A DNA stretch of 64,000 bases from Acephala macrosclerotiorum (GCA_014904845.1 MU119349.1:62001-126000); one strand, 5' to 3'. Positions 44,558 through 57,700 are shown, numbered from the stretch's first letter. A program made the numbers and translations. Notes: a model not told the origin generated them from the letters alone.

Positions 44558-45860
44558 TCATCGCCTGACACTCTTGCCCTCAAATTGCTCCTTCCTCTTT
44601 GCTAGCAAGCTCTTCAATGCGCCCAGACTCGTATCCAACGTATCTTCATTATGGGCACAGAACTTGTAGCTCTTCTCTTCCGTGATAATTTGCAAGCAGT
44701 GCGTCTTGCTTTTGCTCAAAGGATCGATTTCCACCGCATTAATGACCGTACTCAACGGAATGATTAAGATAGGCGAGTACTCCGAATCGTTCTTATACAT
44801 AGCTATAGTTTTCGGACGAACCACAATCCAGAGGTCCTTCCATTGTCGGACGCCACGGTTGGTTTTCAGGTATAAGAGGAAACCTTGCCACACTACGCGC
44901 TCGGCGGAATTTGGGTCTTGCTCTGTGGCCGGAGATGTGACACTTATTTGGCTAGCGTTTCGCGCGCCTAACATTGGTCTGACATTAGGCGCTTGCACCG
45001 CGAGCGGCTCTTCTGGAATGGAAACTGAGGAGCGATCTCGCGCGCGGCTCATGTCCACGTCCGACATGTCTGAGACCTCGTTTCCTGAGTATTCGATGGT
45101 ATGGGACGGCCGCCTGGGCGCGTGTAATCCTAACGCTTCTGTTCGCTGAGTGCGGGGTATGGGGTCTGTGGGCTCGGGAGAACTTGATCCTAATCGCTCA
45201 TCGTGGAGGAGTCTTTGCTCATTATGCTTTTGCATCGCTCGGTCAAAGCCATTATGTGAGTGTATTAAGTTTCCTGCGGGGCTGGCGAGTAGCATCTCTT
45301 CTTCTTCCTCCTCAATTCGCGCCTCTTGTCTGATGAGTCCAACCCATTCTTCAGCATCTTTCCGTGATTTCGCTTCGAGATGGTAATTCCGCGATGGGGA
45401 GAATAGACCGAAGACATTCTGGCGCTTTTGTTTGGGGTCTTTGAGGAAGGCGACTGCGGTGAGGTCTGAGAGGTGGATCTTGTGTCTTAGTTTATCTTCG
45501 TTCTGATCTCTGTAAATTGAGAGGGAATTGGGTCGTAGAACCAAAAATATCGGTTTCCATGCCTATGAGAGATTATTAGTATAGCTAATACATCTATAGC
45601 TGCTCTAGAAGTCCTACCTTTGTCTTCCTAGTCCGTTTCTGCACAAACCCACTCTTCAACACGCGATCGAATTCGAAGCTGCCATTCTGATTGACCGGAG
45701 AGAAGGTATCGAGGTTGAGATGTGAGTTGCGTATTCGGCCTGCGGACGATGAGGGAGGCAGGGAGATCGCGGCAGAAGGGGATATTTCAAGTATACTTCG
45801 TTCCGGGATTGGACGAGGCGCAGATGCTTCTTGCATTATTGCGGTGTATACTTCGGTCAT
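44558..45860 (-). CDS. Double pleckstrin-homology domain protein
   Basis: Two exons, complement(44558..45562, 45618..45860), 415 aa, phase 0. A Ser/Pro-rich start leads to the first PH domain (about residues 68-165: 'LKSGFVQKRTRKTKAWKPIFLVLRPNSLSIY', read in pieces, ending 'RKDAEEWVGLIRQEA'). The second PH domain is about 290-405 ('VVWQGFLLYLKTN', 'WKDLWIVVRPKTIAMYKND', 'SYKFCAHNEDTLDTSLGALKSLL'). A disordered linker with an acidic EEEEEE patch joins them. Both domains have the family's basic beta1-beta2 region and C-terminal Trp/Leu helix. PH domains usually bind phosphoinositides or proteins at membranes; the target here is unknown. Its start is divergent from EFL1. Confidence 0.88.
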
Positions 45861-46643
45861 GTTCTGTCGGAGGCACGATCAATCGTGAATTTTCGTATTC
45901 CCAAGCAGCTCTCCAAGCTTGCTTCTCCGCAATTGTAGATTTCGGGCGTGGCGTCCGCTGATATTGAAGTCGGTGGCCGGTGCCTTTCGGTGTCTTTGAT
46001 TTCCAGCCACCACCTGATTGCACGCAGCTGCCAGTCGATACGAGTCGATGCGTGCGCAACCTCAACACAAAGTCCCAATGTTCGTCTCGTCCATAATAAT
46101 CCGGGCTTCCTGTTGAATATTAGGGTGTTGGTACGTGAGCCCCGATCGCCGGAAGCTTAAATGAGCATCAGAATTTTGGTCGCGGTGAAACTGTGTTGAG
46201 CCAGGATGACGCTGCGACTCGAGACTTCAGAACCAACGACGACTTGCCGGAGACGACTGATGTTACAAGCGCGTCTAGCGAGACCCTTAAAAGTACGTTG
46301 AAATAGCAACACCGTCTGAAGACTTCGATCTCTTTGTGGCTGTGTTCATGCCGGTGAGTGAAAGAGAAACGACTGGAGTCTGTTGAATCACAAAGAAACT
46401 CAAGACTGTGTTGGATTTTGACGGCCAGCGACCATTCAGAGAAGCCTCGAAGAAGCATTCCAAGAATCACGTGGTGCGGCCGCCTCCGACAGCTTGGCGG
46501 GGCGGGGTGAATGAGTCGAAATGATAATCGCGGAAGCTAAGGTCAATAAAAACATCGAAGAGCATCGCAATTTCGATTTCTAGCATGACCACTTTCTCAT
46601 TGCCTTTTTGATACCCAAAAGTTGTACATTTCAGTACCTCAAA
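45861..46643. promoter_or_regulatory. Divergent promoter, PH protein / EFL1
   Basis: 783 bp between divergent starts with no supportable gene. No specific binding site is asserted. Confidence 0.5.
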
Positions 46644-49600
46644 ATGCCTGTCGTAAATCCAGAGCAGTTGGTAGCGCTCCAGCAAAATCCCAACAATATC
46701 AGAAATGTAAGTTCTCTGCGATGGAGGGGCAATTTCAAATCGCTAACAAACCAAGATTTGCATTCTGGCACACGTTGTAAGTAATTTCCACTTCCTAACT
46801 CTCTGCGTGTACTCATTATTCAATAGGACCATGGAAAAACATCCCTCACAGACGCGTTGCTTGCCACGAACGGCATCATATCCCCAAAGCTGGCGGGCAA
46901 GATCAGATACCTCGATTCTCGGCCAGATGAACAGACTCGAGGTATCACGATGGAGTCCTCTGCCATTTCGTTATATTTCTCTATGCTGCGACGGTCTGCG
47001 CCCGACGCTACTCCCGAGCAAAAGGAATACCTCATAAACTTGATAGACTCGCCAGGCCATATCGACTTCAGCAGCGAAGTGTCGACTGCATCCCGTCTAT
47101 GTGACGGAGCTGTTGTCCTAGTGGATGCGGTCGAAGGTGTATGCAGTCAGACCGTGACTGTACTCCGCCAGGCATGGGTTGAGCATATGAAGCCTCTACT
47201 GGTGATCAATAAAATGGACCGCCTCATCACGGAGCTGAAGATGACCCCAGGCGAGGCCTACATACACTTGAGCAAGTTACTTGAACAGGTAAATGCCGTT
47301 CTTGGGAGTTTCTTTCAAGGTGAGCGAATGGAAGAAGATCTCAATTGGAGAGAAAGAATGGACGAAAGAATCGCTGCAGCTGCGGCCAAAGAACAAGAGC
47401 GAGCAGAAAAAGACGCTGTCAATGGCGCAAATGGTACCTCGATCGACACGGAGAGTATGATATCTTCGAGCAATGAGTATGAAGAGAGGGATGACGAAGA
47501 TATTTACTTCGCACCAGAGAAGAATAATGTCATTTTCAGCAGTGCCATCGATGGGTGGGCATTTACTGTGCGCCAATTTGCTAGTCTCTATGAGAAAAAG
47601 TTAGGGATCAAACGTACTGCTATGGAGAAAGTGCTATGGGGAGATTTCTACCTAGATCCAAAGACTAAGAAGGTCTTGGGCCAAAAACATCTAAAAGGAC
47701 GAAATTTGAAGCCAATGTTCGTCCAACTGGTGCTTGACCAGGTCTGGGCTGTATATCAAAGTACAACGGGAGGTGATAAAGGCAAAGGGTGCGTGGATTT
47801 CCTTCTGTTTCGATTTATAACTCTTGCCATAACGCTAATCAACCTTAATGTCTCTATTCTAACTGAATTCATTTAGTGACCCTGCCATGACGGAAAAGAT
47901 CACAAAATCTCTGAATATCACTCTCCCTCCACACGTCACCAGGTCCCGAGATCCTCGAGCCATTCTCACAACACTCTTCAGTGCCTGGCTACCATTGTCA
48001 ACAGCACTGTTGGTATCTGTCATCGAATCGCTACCTTCACCCCCTGCCGCCCAAGAAGGAAGACTTCCAGCACTCATCGATGCATCTCCCGGCTTTTCGC
48101 ATGTGGATCCCGCGGTCAGAGACGCCATGATCAACTTCAAGGCCTCGAAGAATGATCCCGTTGTGGCGTACGTAAGTAAGATGGTCTCAATACCCGAGAG
48201 CGAACTACCAGAGAATAAGCGTCGTGGAGGAGCTCTAAGTCCAGAAGAAGCTAGAGAGATGGGCCGACGAAAACGAGCTGAGATCGCAAGAGCCCAAGCT
48301 TTAGAAAATGGCGAAACACCTGATCCTATCAATAGCCTCACAGAAGCAATTGGAGGAGCAAATTTAGAAGAAAGACCAACAGAGGAAGAGAAGCAACCCG
48401 ATAAAGAACACCTCATCGGCTTTGCTAGAATATACTCTGGGACACTATCGGTTGGAGACTCGGTCTATGTTATCCCACCAAAGTTTACGCCTGCAGATCC
48501 CCACCCTAGTCCAGAGCCCCAAAAGGTAACTGTCACAGCTCTATACCTTTTTATGGGACGAGGATTGGAGCCCTTGACATCCGTGCCAGCTGGTGTAGTC
48601 TTTGGAATTGGTGGTCTTGAGGGCCACGTTCTCAAGTCTGGAACCATTTGCAGTCAGCTAGAAGGCAGTGTCAACCTTGCCGGCGTCAACATGGGATCAC
48701 AACCTATTGTCAGAGTTGCGCTGGAACCAGAAAACCCCGCAGATCTAGACAAGATGATTCAAGGACTTCGACTTCTCGTCCAAAGTGATCCTTGCGCCGA
48801 GTACGAACAATTCCAAAGTGGAGAACATGTTCTCTTGACTGCGGGAGAATTGCATCTCGAACGCTGCTTGACTGATCTGCGGGAGCGTTTCGCTAGATGC
48901 GAGATTCAAGCTGGCGAACCAATCGTGCCATACCGAGAAACTATCGTCCGTGCTGAGGAGATGAAGCCGCCTGTAAGTAAGGAGCTCGGCAGAGGTACTG
49001 TCGTAGTTTCCACCACTTCGAAGCAAGTCACCGTCAAACTTAATGTTCGGCCTCTACCTGCAGAAGTTACGGAATTTTTGGGGAAGAACTCGTCAGCTAT
49101 TCGACGCCTGTACTCCGACCGCCAAGCAGCAGAAAAGGCTGCTGAGTCCAATGACAAGCAGGAGGAAGAGGTGGACGATGATGATCTGGTAGACAGCGGT
49201 AAAGTTCTGTCACTTGCAGAATTCAAGAAGCAACTCCAAGCCGCATTCGACAGCGTCAAGGGACAACGAGATGTATGGACAAACGCTGTTGAGCAAATCA
49301 CCGCCTTCGGGCCAAGAAGAACAGGACCAAATTTACTGATTGATAGGACACCGGAAGCGATTTGTGGCAAATTGTAGGCACCCGGACTATGTTTAAACAT
49401 TCGTCTGCTAACGAGCGCAGCCTTCGAGACAACCCAACGGACGAGAATGAGCAAGCAGTGGGCGAAACTCTTCAAGCACGGGATTTCTCCGACAAAATCA
49501 GCTATGCATTCCAACTTGCCACCGCCCAAGGCCCTCTTTGCAATGAGCCTGTTCAGGGCATTGCTGTCTTTCTCGAAGAAGTGACCATCACACAAACAGA

Positions 49601-50185
49601 CGACGAGTCATCCGCAAGAGACAACCTCGGTCGACTCACCGGAGAAGTCATCAAGACAGTCCAGCAAGCTATCAAGCAGGGTTTCCTTGACTGGAGTCCT
49701 AGACTACTCCTCGCCATGTACTCTTGTGAAATTCAAGCTAGCAGTAAGACTTCCTAAAAATTCCCCTTATCTTCTTGAAATCATAATTGACACCTCCCAC
49801 AGCCGAAGTCCTAGGTCGCGTCTACGACGTCCTCACTCGCCGCCGTGGCCGCGTCCTCTCCGAAGCCATGAAAGAAGGCACCCCATTTTTCACCATCCAA
49901 TCCCTCCTCCCCGTTGCCGAATCCTTCGGCTTTTCTGACGAGATCCGAAAACGCACCTCAGGAGCCGCCTCTCCTCAACTAATTTTCCAAGGCTATGAAG
50001 TTCTGGATGAAGATCCGTTCTGGGTTCCGTTTACAGAAGATGATTTGGAGGATTTAGGAGAGTTGGCGGATAAGGAGAATGTGGCGAAAAGATATATGGA
50101 TGGGGTTAGGAAGAGAAAGGGGTTGATGGTTCAGGGGAGGAAGTTGGTGAAGGATGCGGAGAAGCAGAAGACTTTGAAACGGTAG
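46644..50185 (+). CDS. EFL1: Ribosome assembly GTPase EFL1/RIA1
   Basis: Six exons, join(46644..46706, 46756..46776, 46827..47788, 47877..49373, 49421..49743, 49803..50185), 1082 aa, near the length of yeast Ria1. This cytoplasmic EF-2-like GTPase works with Sdo1/SBDS to release Tif6/eIF6 from 60S subunits. Exon 2 (21 nt) encodes ICILAHV; the P-loop HVDHGKT spans residues 27-33. G2 is in DEQTRGIT, G3 is DSPGH (102-106) and G4 is NKMD (156-159). An acidic insert (about 200-225) typical of EFL1 follows. The later EF-2-like domains include '[13 protein letters not shown]', 'GELHLERCL', 'VPYRETIV' and '[12 protein letters not shown]'. The last two introns restore the conserved C-terminal domain IV-V ending ([19 protein letters not shown]). 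Confidence 0.95.
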
Positions 50186-51581
50186 GGAGGTTGAAAGTGT
50201 GGGTGAGGACTTGTGTATATAATTGTTTATGAGAAGTAGTCGTGGATAATTGAGGTTATGTGGAGTATGCATTCATGAACCCAAGCTTTAGTACTGAGTA
50301 TGAGAGTCTTGTCAGCAAGAAACCCCTTACATCCTCAAATCCTTTCAATCGCGAGTTTTCTCGACATGTGAATGCACTTCCGCAATTCCTGCTTCTTCGC
50401 CATAGATGTGTTAACTTCCAGATATTTAAGAGGTGACCTGGTGATGGTGTGGGATGTTTCGAGGCAAGCGACATCCTGTCGGACCTTCCGGATTCAGGGC
50501 AGCAAGATGGGCATCAAAGTGTTGAGGAGCGACGCGTCAAAATCAGATCAGATTCTAAAAAGGGATGAAAATCGAGTCAGAAATTATTCGAGTAGGAGAA
50601 AGTAAACAGATAGCGAGTGAGAGATGTATAGCACTACAGCAAACATTTGAAAACACTCGAGGTCAGGAATGAAGCAGCAACAATGCGACATAGAATGAGG
50701 TGTACAGAAGTCATGACTGAGTAGTACGGTGCTGGCATTTATCTGGTAGTGGACACGGAGAGCGCCACGAAATGGAGTTGGAATAGTAAAGGGAGCGAGT
50801 GTGATGAAAGTAATGGATGAAATGAAGATGGTGGGGGGATTGGGATGAAGGTGGAGCAACTGCACCACAGAACGCGTCCTGGAACACCCAGATCATACCA
50901 GAACGAATCGATAGGAAGGCGTGAGCAGAGTTGTCGAAGGAGAGAGCGGTGTTGAGGAAGGTATTGTGAGGGGTTGAGATGCCGGATATCTATCAGGAAG
51001 GGACGTCATGGGCTGCGTGATAACTAGATCATGAGCTCTATAGCTAGGCAACACTGGATTTGAACTTGGGAGGGTGTCGAAATTGAACTCAGTGCTCAAA
51101 GAAAACGAGAGCAGGGCATGACTGGAGTTTGCGTGGTGCTGGAAATACCAAGCCCTGCCTATTCTTCCTGCACGCTAATGACTTTTCTCGAGTCCTCGCT
51201 CTGCCTACCACAAGCGCATCCATGAGAAATTGTTTGAGTTTCGAGTGCGCGAAAGATTATAGACAGAAAACAGGGTCCTTAAAATCATTAACTTGCAGGA
51301 AGAGTCTCAGCTCCCAACTTCCAAAACAGGTTACGACCTCGATTTCGGGAAGAGAAAGATCTTTGTATAGCCTTGGAACCTCAGCAGCTTGCTGGGAAAT
51401 CCGACAGTTGAACATCTACTACACATGTAGTTCATGTCGTAATATCATCCGGTGCAATCTTGACATGAGATTTGGTATATTCAGCCACTTTTCGACGCCT
51501 TGTATTCATTTCCGAGAACCACTATGAGCCGACCCATATCACTGCCAGAATCCACCCATTGAAAAGCGCCAAATACAGAGA
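50186..51581. other. Intergenic between convergent genes
   Basis: 1.4 kb with no supportable gene; a 132-codon frame at 51129-51527 has no recognisable features. Confidence 0.55.
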
Positions 51582-52117
51582 TCAACTGAGAAGAACCAGA
51601 ATGACAGAGTCGCCTCGTAAGAACCTACAATCACACATTAGCAAAAATTAACTCCTACTTCCACCCTGCTCCAAATTATCTGTAAACCGCACTCACATCT
51701 TGCTAATGAACCGATCTTTGTTCACAGGCCTTCCCTTTTTTCCCTGAGCATTTCTTGGTGTCTCCGTCCACATTTCCTTCACGTTCTCCAGCACCATATT
51801 GCAATGCCTATCAAACGCCTTGACACGTGCGAGGAGTTTTCTGTTGTTGCGGCATGAGATGAGGACTTGGGTATGCGATCGAACGGCGGTTTGGAGGATA
51901 GAGAGAGGTCCGGATGTGAATTCATGCTCCTCGAGTTGTGCGATCTCGAATTCACTACAGCGGAGGGGTTAGTAAATGTTTCGCAAGGTTGGATGCGCCT
52001 GGATAGTCAACGTACGTGAGCTCGTTGCGTGGCTTTGCCAGCAGTTCCCTAAGGTTTTGTTAGCTTCACCGCAATCAAACAGACAGTCTGCACTCACTGA
52101 ATTTTTGCGTCCGCCAT
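51582..52117 (-). CDS. SMD2: Small nuclear ribonucleoprotein Sm D2
   Basis: Four exons, complement(51582..51624, 51697..51954, 52016..52048, 52098..52117), 117 aa. The first exons are only 20 and 33 nt, and the last coding exon is 43 nt. The spliced product is a full Sm fold: '[19 protein letters not shown]', '[44 protein letters not shown]' read in pieces (Sm1 motif), then '[11 protein letters not shown]' (Sm2 motif). This is close to the human and yeast SmD2 sequences, an extremely conserved core component of spliceosomal U1, U2, U4 and U5 snRNPs. It ends abruptly at VLLS after the Sm2 strand. It is divergent from the HIBCH gene with 284 bp between starts. Confidence 0.95.
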
Positions 52118-52401
52118 GATGTTATTGTTAAGACATCGAGACAACTTTTTGCTGCCTCCTCGTGAAGCTTTCGCGATTGTCACGGAACCGGATTAACTCT
52201 TGTTCCGTGCCTCGTTTTCTAGCTGCGTTGGGCCGAGCTTTGAATTTCCAAACCCGAGGCAAGTCGAATAGCTGCGACTCCGCATTCTTTTAGTTACAAT
52301 CCCTTTTCTTTGGCCATTCCCGACTTCTTTTCTTGATGTTTGCGAGGTCTTTATGTTGTAGAGCTGGGTCGGCGGCAAGGTGCAGCTCAAAATCTGCCGT
52401 T
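52118..52401. promoter_or_regulatory. Divergent promoter, SMD2 / HIBCH
   Basis: 284 bp between start codons. It presumably serves both genes; no specific motif is asserted. Confidence 0.55.
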
Positions 52402-53921
52402 ATGCCGTTGAGATCAAAAGTCACCAATCATGCATTTGCAGCTTCAGTACAGGTCAGAAAACTCTATGGCAATTGAGAACAGCATAACTGATTATTCTAT
52501 AGATGAGTTCGTCCTCGCGGCGGCAATCATCGCCGGATTCGTCAACAGTTTATAAGACAATTCACCCTGAAGACGATCCTGAGGATGTGCTTTTCAACAC
52601 ATTGTTCGGTGTCAGAACAATCGAGCTCAATCGGCCGGCGAAGCTACATTCTCTCAATGGCTCTATGATACGCAAGATCATCCCGAGATTACAAGAATGG
52701 GGGAAGTCAGATATGGCCAATGTGGTGATCATCAAAGGATCGGGTCCAAAAGCATTCTGTGCCGGTGGAGATGTGTCAGCTCTCGCGGAGGACAATCTGA
52801 GGGGAGAAGAAGGCCAACAAAGATCGACAGATTACTTCGCGAACGAATACAAGCTGGACCATCTCATTGCGACATATAAGAAACCCTATGTGGCTTTTCT
52901 GGACGGGATCACGATGGGTGGAGGAGTTGGATTGAGTATACACGCTCCATTCCGGATAGCTACTGAGAGGACACTGTTCGCTATGCCCGAAACGACAATT
53001 GGATTCTTTCCAGATGTTGGAGCATCGTTCTTCCTGCCGCGGATGTCAGGTGCAGTGGGTACATATCTTGCTCTGACCAGTGAGAGACTGAAAGGCGTGA
53101 ATGTCTTTTATGCTGGAGTTGCGACACATTATATCCATTCTACCTCACTGCCTTCTCTAGAACGCCGATTGGCCGAGCTTCGATTCAAGGACTATGATCC
53201 ATTACATGAACGTCTGGATCTCATCAATTCGACCATCGAGGAGTTTTGTACCGGCCTACCATACGATGAACCTATGCTTATCCAAGGTGCCATGAGAGAA
53301 GCCATTGACCGCTGTTTCAGCAAGACTAGTGTTCCTCAAATTATTGCAGCGCTGAAAGCCGAGGAGGGAGAAATGAAAGAGTGGGCCGAGAAGACTCTTG
53401 CCACTTTACACAAGCGATCGCCGACGAGTGTGTATGTGACCCTTCGTCAGATGCAGCTTGGTCGAAAATGGTCGATCGCGGAGACTTTCCAACGAGAACA
53501 CCAAATTGCTGGCAAACTCATGCGCCATCCAGATTTTACTGAGGGTGTTCATGCGCTACTCATCCACAAAACGGGGAATCCGGCGTGGCAGCCTGCTACC
53601 CTTGAAGACGTCAAGCCCGATGAGAAGGACATCGCGGATCCGTTCTTTGAGATCGAAGGTTCGGACCGCTTGGAATTGCTCAGTAAAGATGATTACACAG
53701 AGTATCCGAACACACGATTCAACATTCCTTCGGAACGTCAAGTCGAGCAGATGGTTAAAGGCGGCGTACTGACTCGACAGGAGATTGTCAGGAAATTTGT
53801 TGATGCCAGGCAAGGAAAGCAGGGGGTAGAAGAGGTGGTGGAAGAAGTCTTAAACAGAAAGACGACTGTCGACCATAACAATAGAGCGGTATGGATCTCG
53901 GAAGCGAAAGAAGGAGAGTAA
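52402..53921 (+). CDS. 3-hydroxyisobutyryl-CoA hydrolase (HIBCH/EHD3-type), mitochondrial
   Basis: Two exons, join(52402..52452, 52503..53921), 489 aa. The large exon has its own ATG at 52503, but it sits immediately after a branch-point/acceptor sequence (CTGAT...CTATAG). The upstream exon from ATG 52402 supplies an in-phase leader with Arg, Lys, Ser and Ala and no acids (MPLRSKVTNHAFAASVQ), suited to mitochondrial import. Crotonase-fold motifs: FCAGGD (102-107), GITMGGGVGLS, and the HIBCH signature PETTIGFFPDVG, with catalytic Glu180 and Asp188. The family's C-terminal extension 'SVYVTLRQMQLG' is also present. It removes CoA from 3-hydroxyisobutyryl-CoA in valine breakdown. Confidence 0.93.
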
Positions 53922-54739
53922 AGGCACATTGAAGGATGGCTGAGACGTTGTGGCGAATGTATAGATAGATGTGTATAATACATGTGAGATTTGTACAGCA
54001 GATCGGATGATACGGGATTGTTGCTGATAGATTATCGGTCGCAACAAGAATAATGACCCTCGCGAGGATGAGAGGAAATCATGTGATTGAAAAGGGGTGC
54101 CTGAAAATGCTGAGTCATGGATTTAAGCGCGATATCACCGGAAACCTCCTCTGGCGAGAATATAAAAGGGAAGCCCCGCCCGCTCTTCAAGAATTGAAAG
54201 ATTTTTGAGTTGGTGTGCTGCCTTTTTTCCATCTCACTTGAGACGTTGAATTTACGGATCACCACAGGCACCAAAAGCGCACTTATATTTTTTCGGCGAG
54301 CCATAAGCGAGCTTTCTTCCCATCTAAGCCAAATTCAGCTTGGTGGCTTGGCGTCATATGTCGCCCGTGCACTTCGTGTTCATTGGCTCATACGAGGGCA
54401 GTCAACATTGAACTTCAATTGTACCACGACCTCTACACATTCAAACGGTTTTGGTACAAAGAGGTCCAAAAGGTATATTCGACTACTACTTGTTCAACCC
54501 TTCCGTAATCTACCAAAAATTCTTCAAACCACGATCTGCTATTCACTTCATAACATTCTCCAGCGCGTCGCGAGGTTAACGCGAGCATGGTACTAGCCAC
54601 CAGGATTATTCTCCCAGATCTCGAACGACGCGATCACACTTCTACTCGATGATCTCCAGAGCTTCTCGTTAGTACTCTGGAGCTTCACAACACACGATAA
54701 AGCTCTCGACACCGGCATTGCGGCCAACGAACCAACGCA
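53922..54739. other. Intergenic / 5' region of the Ams2-type gene
   Basis: No supportable gene. A TATAAAA sequence at 54161-54167 could be a core promoter element for a transcript with a long leader. Confidence 0.5.
54161..54167 (+). promoter_or_regulatory. Possible TATA box
   Basis: TATAAAA followed by a GC-rich stretch, 573 bp before the ATG at 54740. A leader of that length would be needed if it is used. Confidence 0.3.
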
Positions 54740-57700
54740 ATGTCGGCGCCAGCTGGAACACCTGCAGGTCTTTCTCCCTGGCAGAATAGGGAGCCTCACG
54801 GACATTCAATGGCACAAAACAATGGGGAAAGCGAAGATGGAGTTCTTGTCAAACCAATGCGACGTATGTATCTGAGTAGCAGAAGGAGGAATTCAGGCAA
54901 CTAATCGCGTTTGGATTTACAGTCAAGGTCCTCTACACGTTCGACGATCAAAACAAGACCAATTGTTTGGCACGATGGCCTCATGTCTTGGACATCAAGA
55001 CAATTGCGATGGATGAGAACACAACAATTGGCGTCATCGAATTAAAAACATGCATAAATGCAATTGTTCAGTGCAGTCCAGAACTCGTCGCCCGCCTCGG
55101 TCACGATTACACAGTTTACGCATATGATTACTCCGAATATGATAACCCGCTCGTCGGACAAGGCATGCTATCATGGGCTCTCGCTGCCTCTTCCCCTATT
55201 CCAGACGCCCCGGCCCCTCAATCGCAACAACTCATTACTGGACGTGTCTGCAAGAATATTATGGGACTTTTCACGAACGGAGTGAAGGAGACACTTGAAG
55301 TCAAGTTAAGGCTTGTACCTGTCCCTACAGTCTTGCAAAGCGAATACGTGAACACAATGGAAAAGTACAGAGAGTTAAGTAAGGTCATCCCTCCAGGGTT
55401 TGATCCCAATGAATGGACGTCCTTCCTGCAATCAAATCCCAATATCGGCCAACAGGCAAACAGACCCTCTCCCGCTCCCCAACCTCTACCACAACCTAGC
55501 AACAATCAGCGTGACGGAATCAGCATGGAAGTGGTAAATCAGTTGCTGAGTCCAAGCATTCAGCAACAAACTGGGGTGGACTCCTTCCTCCAAGCCAAAA
55601 ATCCCCTGAATCCAGGAAATGAGGGCCAAAGCAGCACAACCACCACCGGCAAAGGCAAGACGAATTCTCGTCCTGCATCTAGAACAGCTGTGAAGAGACC
55701 CAGGGGTCGGAAACCGAAGGCTCAACAAAACAATGGTGGCAATACGTCTGGATACGAGGAAGGGACTGATGGGGATGATAATCCAGCTCCCAAGAAGAGG
55801 GCCAAGGTTACCAAAGCAGATTGGAACAGCAACATGTCCTTGGGCGTGGCGCCAGATTCTTTACGGGTCGCTGCAAGTACCGCAGGTTCATTACGAATGT
55901 TCCGTCCAATCGCTATGAGTCCCAGTGCGACTGCCGGGGCTGGCCATCTTCAAGAAGTCCCTCGAGCACCAACTCCAGTACCCAGAAACCCATTGAATAC
56001 CCGTAATTCGGGCCCTCCTCAGAGCAGTCTGCGACACGATTCCTTCAGCCAGCTCCAAGGCACAGGTCGACCACACGTATCTCCATATCCACCGCTTGGA
56101 CCAACTGAAGATCAAGTCATGATATCTATTGAGTCAGCTCATCCTTCGCCAGAGCGACACATGAGTCCGGGCGTTACCCCGCCTGAGATTGGCTCTTCCC
56201 CTCCTCTCATGAGAACTCGACCAGGGACACCAATGCGGTCCAGCCCACCCTGTGCATCAAGCCCTGTCCTGCCGCAAATGCCAAGAACAGACTCAGGGTT
56301 CATGAGCGGATCTCTAGACGACCTTTTCGGCGACGACGATGAGATGGTTTGTCCCGAAAATGATGATGAGGTCGATTTGATCCAGACATTCGAGACAGCT
56401 CGAGCATCTCGGGACCAACGGTCTCCAGTTGATCGACCTTATCAAGAATTCAATATCGAGGAAGTCATGCCAGGTCCAATGGAACTCTTGCCGACCAGGA
56501 TGCCAATCGTTGATGCAGATGTTCGGGCTAAAGCACATGAAGCAATCACTCGTGCTGGCAGTGTCATGTCAGAAGATGGACATGTCCTCCCGCCATTAAA
56601 GAAGACAAATCGAACAGCTTCAAGATCGGGTTCTATGAGCCACCCCACAAGAGCCACCCCACCTCAACAGCAACCTCCTCCTCCGCCACCTCCTGCAGAA
56701 CCTCCTATTGTCCCACAGATTACAGACCGTCAACCATCAGAGCCTCAACTATCCTTACCTCAGCCTCCCGAAGCTCTGCAATCGCAGGACCAGCCTGCTG
56801 TGCCCGCTCCGGCTCCTAATTCACGGCCAGGCTCCAGAATGATGGCCAGGACAGCCTCACTAGGCTCACTTACCTTTCCTCAGGTACCTGCAAGTGACCC
56901 TGTGTTACCACCTTCGAACCTCCAGAGATCGCAGACATGGTCAGAAGCTCCTCATCCAGTCACCGAGGCGCCCATGCCTCCAGGAGACTTCCCTCTTCAA
57001 CCAACAGCTGAGGATGGACAGTCCTTGCGACCCCCAGTTCCATTCAGTCGCACCATGGAGGCGAAGAGAAATTCAATCAAAAGCAAGCTCGAGACTGCCC
57101 TTACCAAAGGCGAAATGCCTCCATTCTGCCAGAATTGCGGTGCCATTGAGACACCAACTTGGCGAAAGGCTTGGTCGGTGCATATGACGGGTAAGCCTGG
57201 GTATTACGAATACTCAGACGAACCAGGTCGTGTTACCGCTGTCAATATTTTGACTCGAGATAGCGCCGGCGAACCAACTTCTTATCTGCTCATCAAAAAA
57301 TTTCTACTTCCGCAAGAAACCCAGGCTGATTTCCAAGAATTCCTTCTATGCAATCGTAAGTCAGCGTCTTCAAGGCTGGTCATCATTCTAACAGGCACAG
57401 CTTGCGGAATATGGATGTCCAAATACAAAACTCAGCGACCAGAAAGTCGGTGGGGCCTTAATGGGCCGCAGGAGCGGGGCAAAGGTGGTGGAGAGAGAAA
57501 GAGACCACAACAGCGGGCCAGGTCGAAGAAATCCCAAGCAAATAATAGCATGGCCCTACCGACATCTGAAGCAAACTTTCCGCAGTCAGAGGCATACTTT
57601 CCACCATCTGATGCTAACTTCCCTCAATCGGAAGCCTACCACCCTCAAACTGACGGTATGGGGCCCCCAGAAGGCGTTCCGCAGGCTCCAGATGGCGGCT

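Noticed and set aside
50980..51100. tRNA-like segment with a GTTCAAATCC B-box-like sequence on minus
   Set aside because: No properly spaced A box and no acceptor-stem pairing could be found; the spacing does not fit a tRNA.
51129..51527. 132-codon plus frame
   Set aside because: No motif, no splice partner, located between convergent genes.
54210..54596. 128-codon plus frame after the TATAAAA sequence
   Set aside because: No domain and ordinary noise-like composition; more likely leader sequence of the downstream gene.
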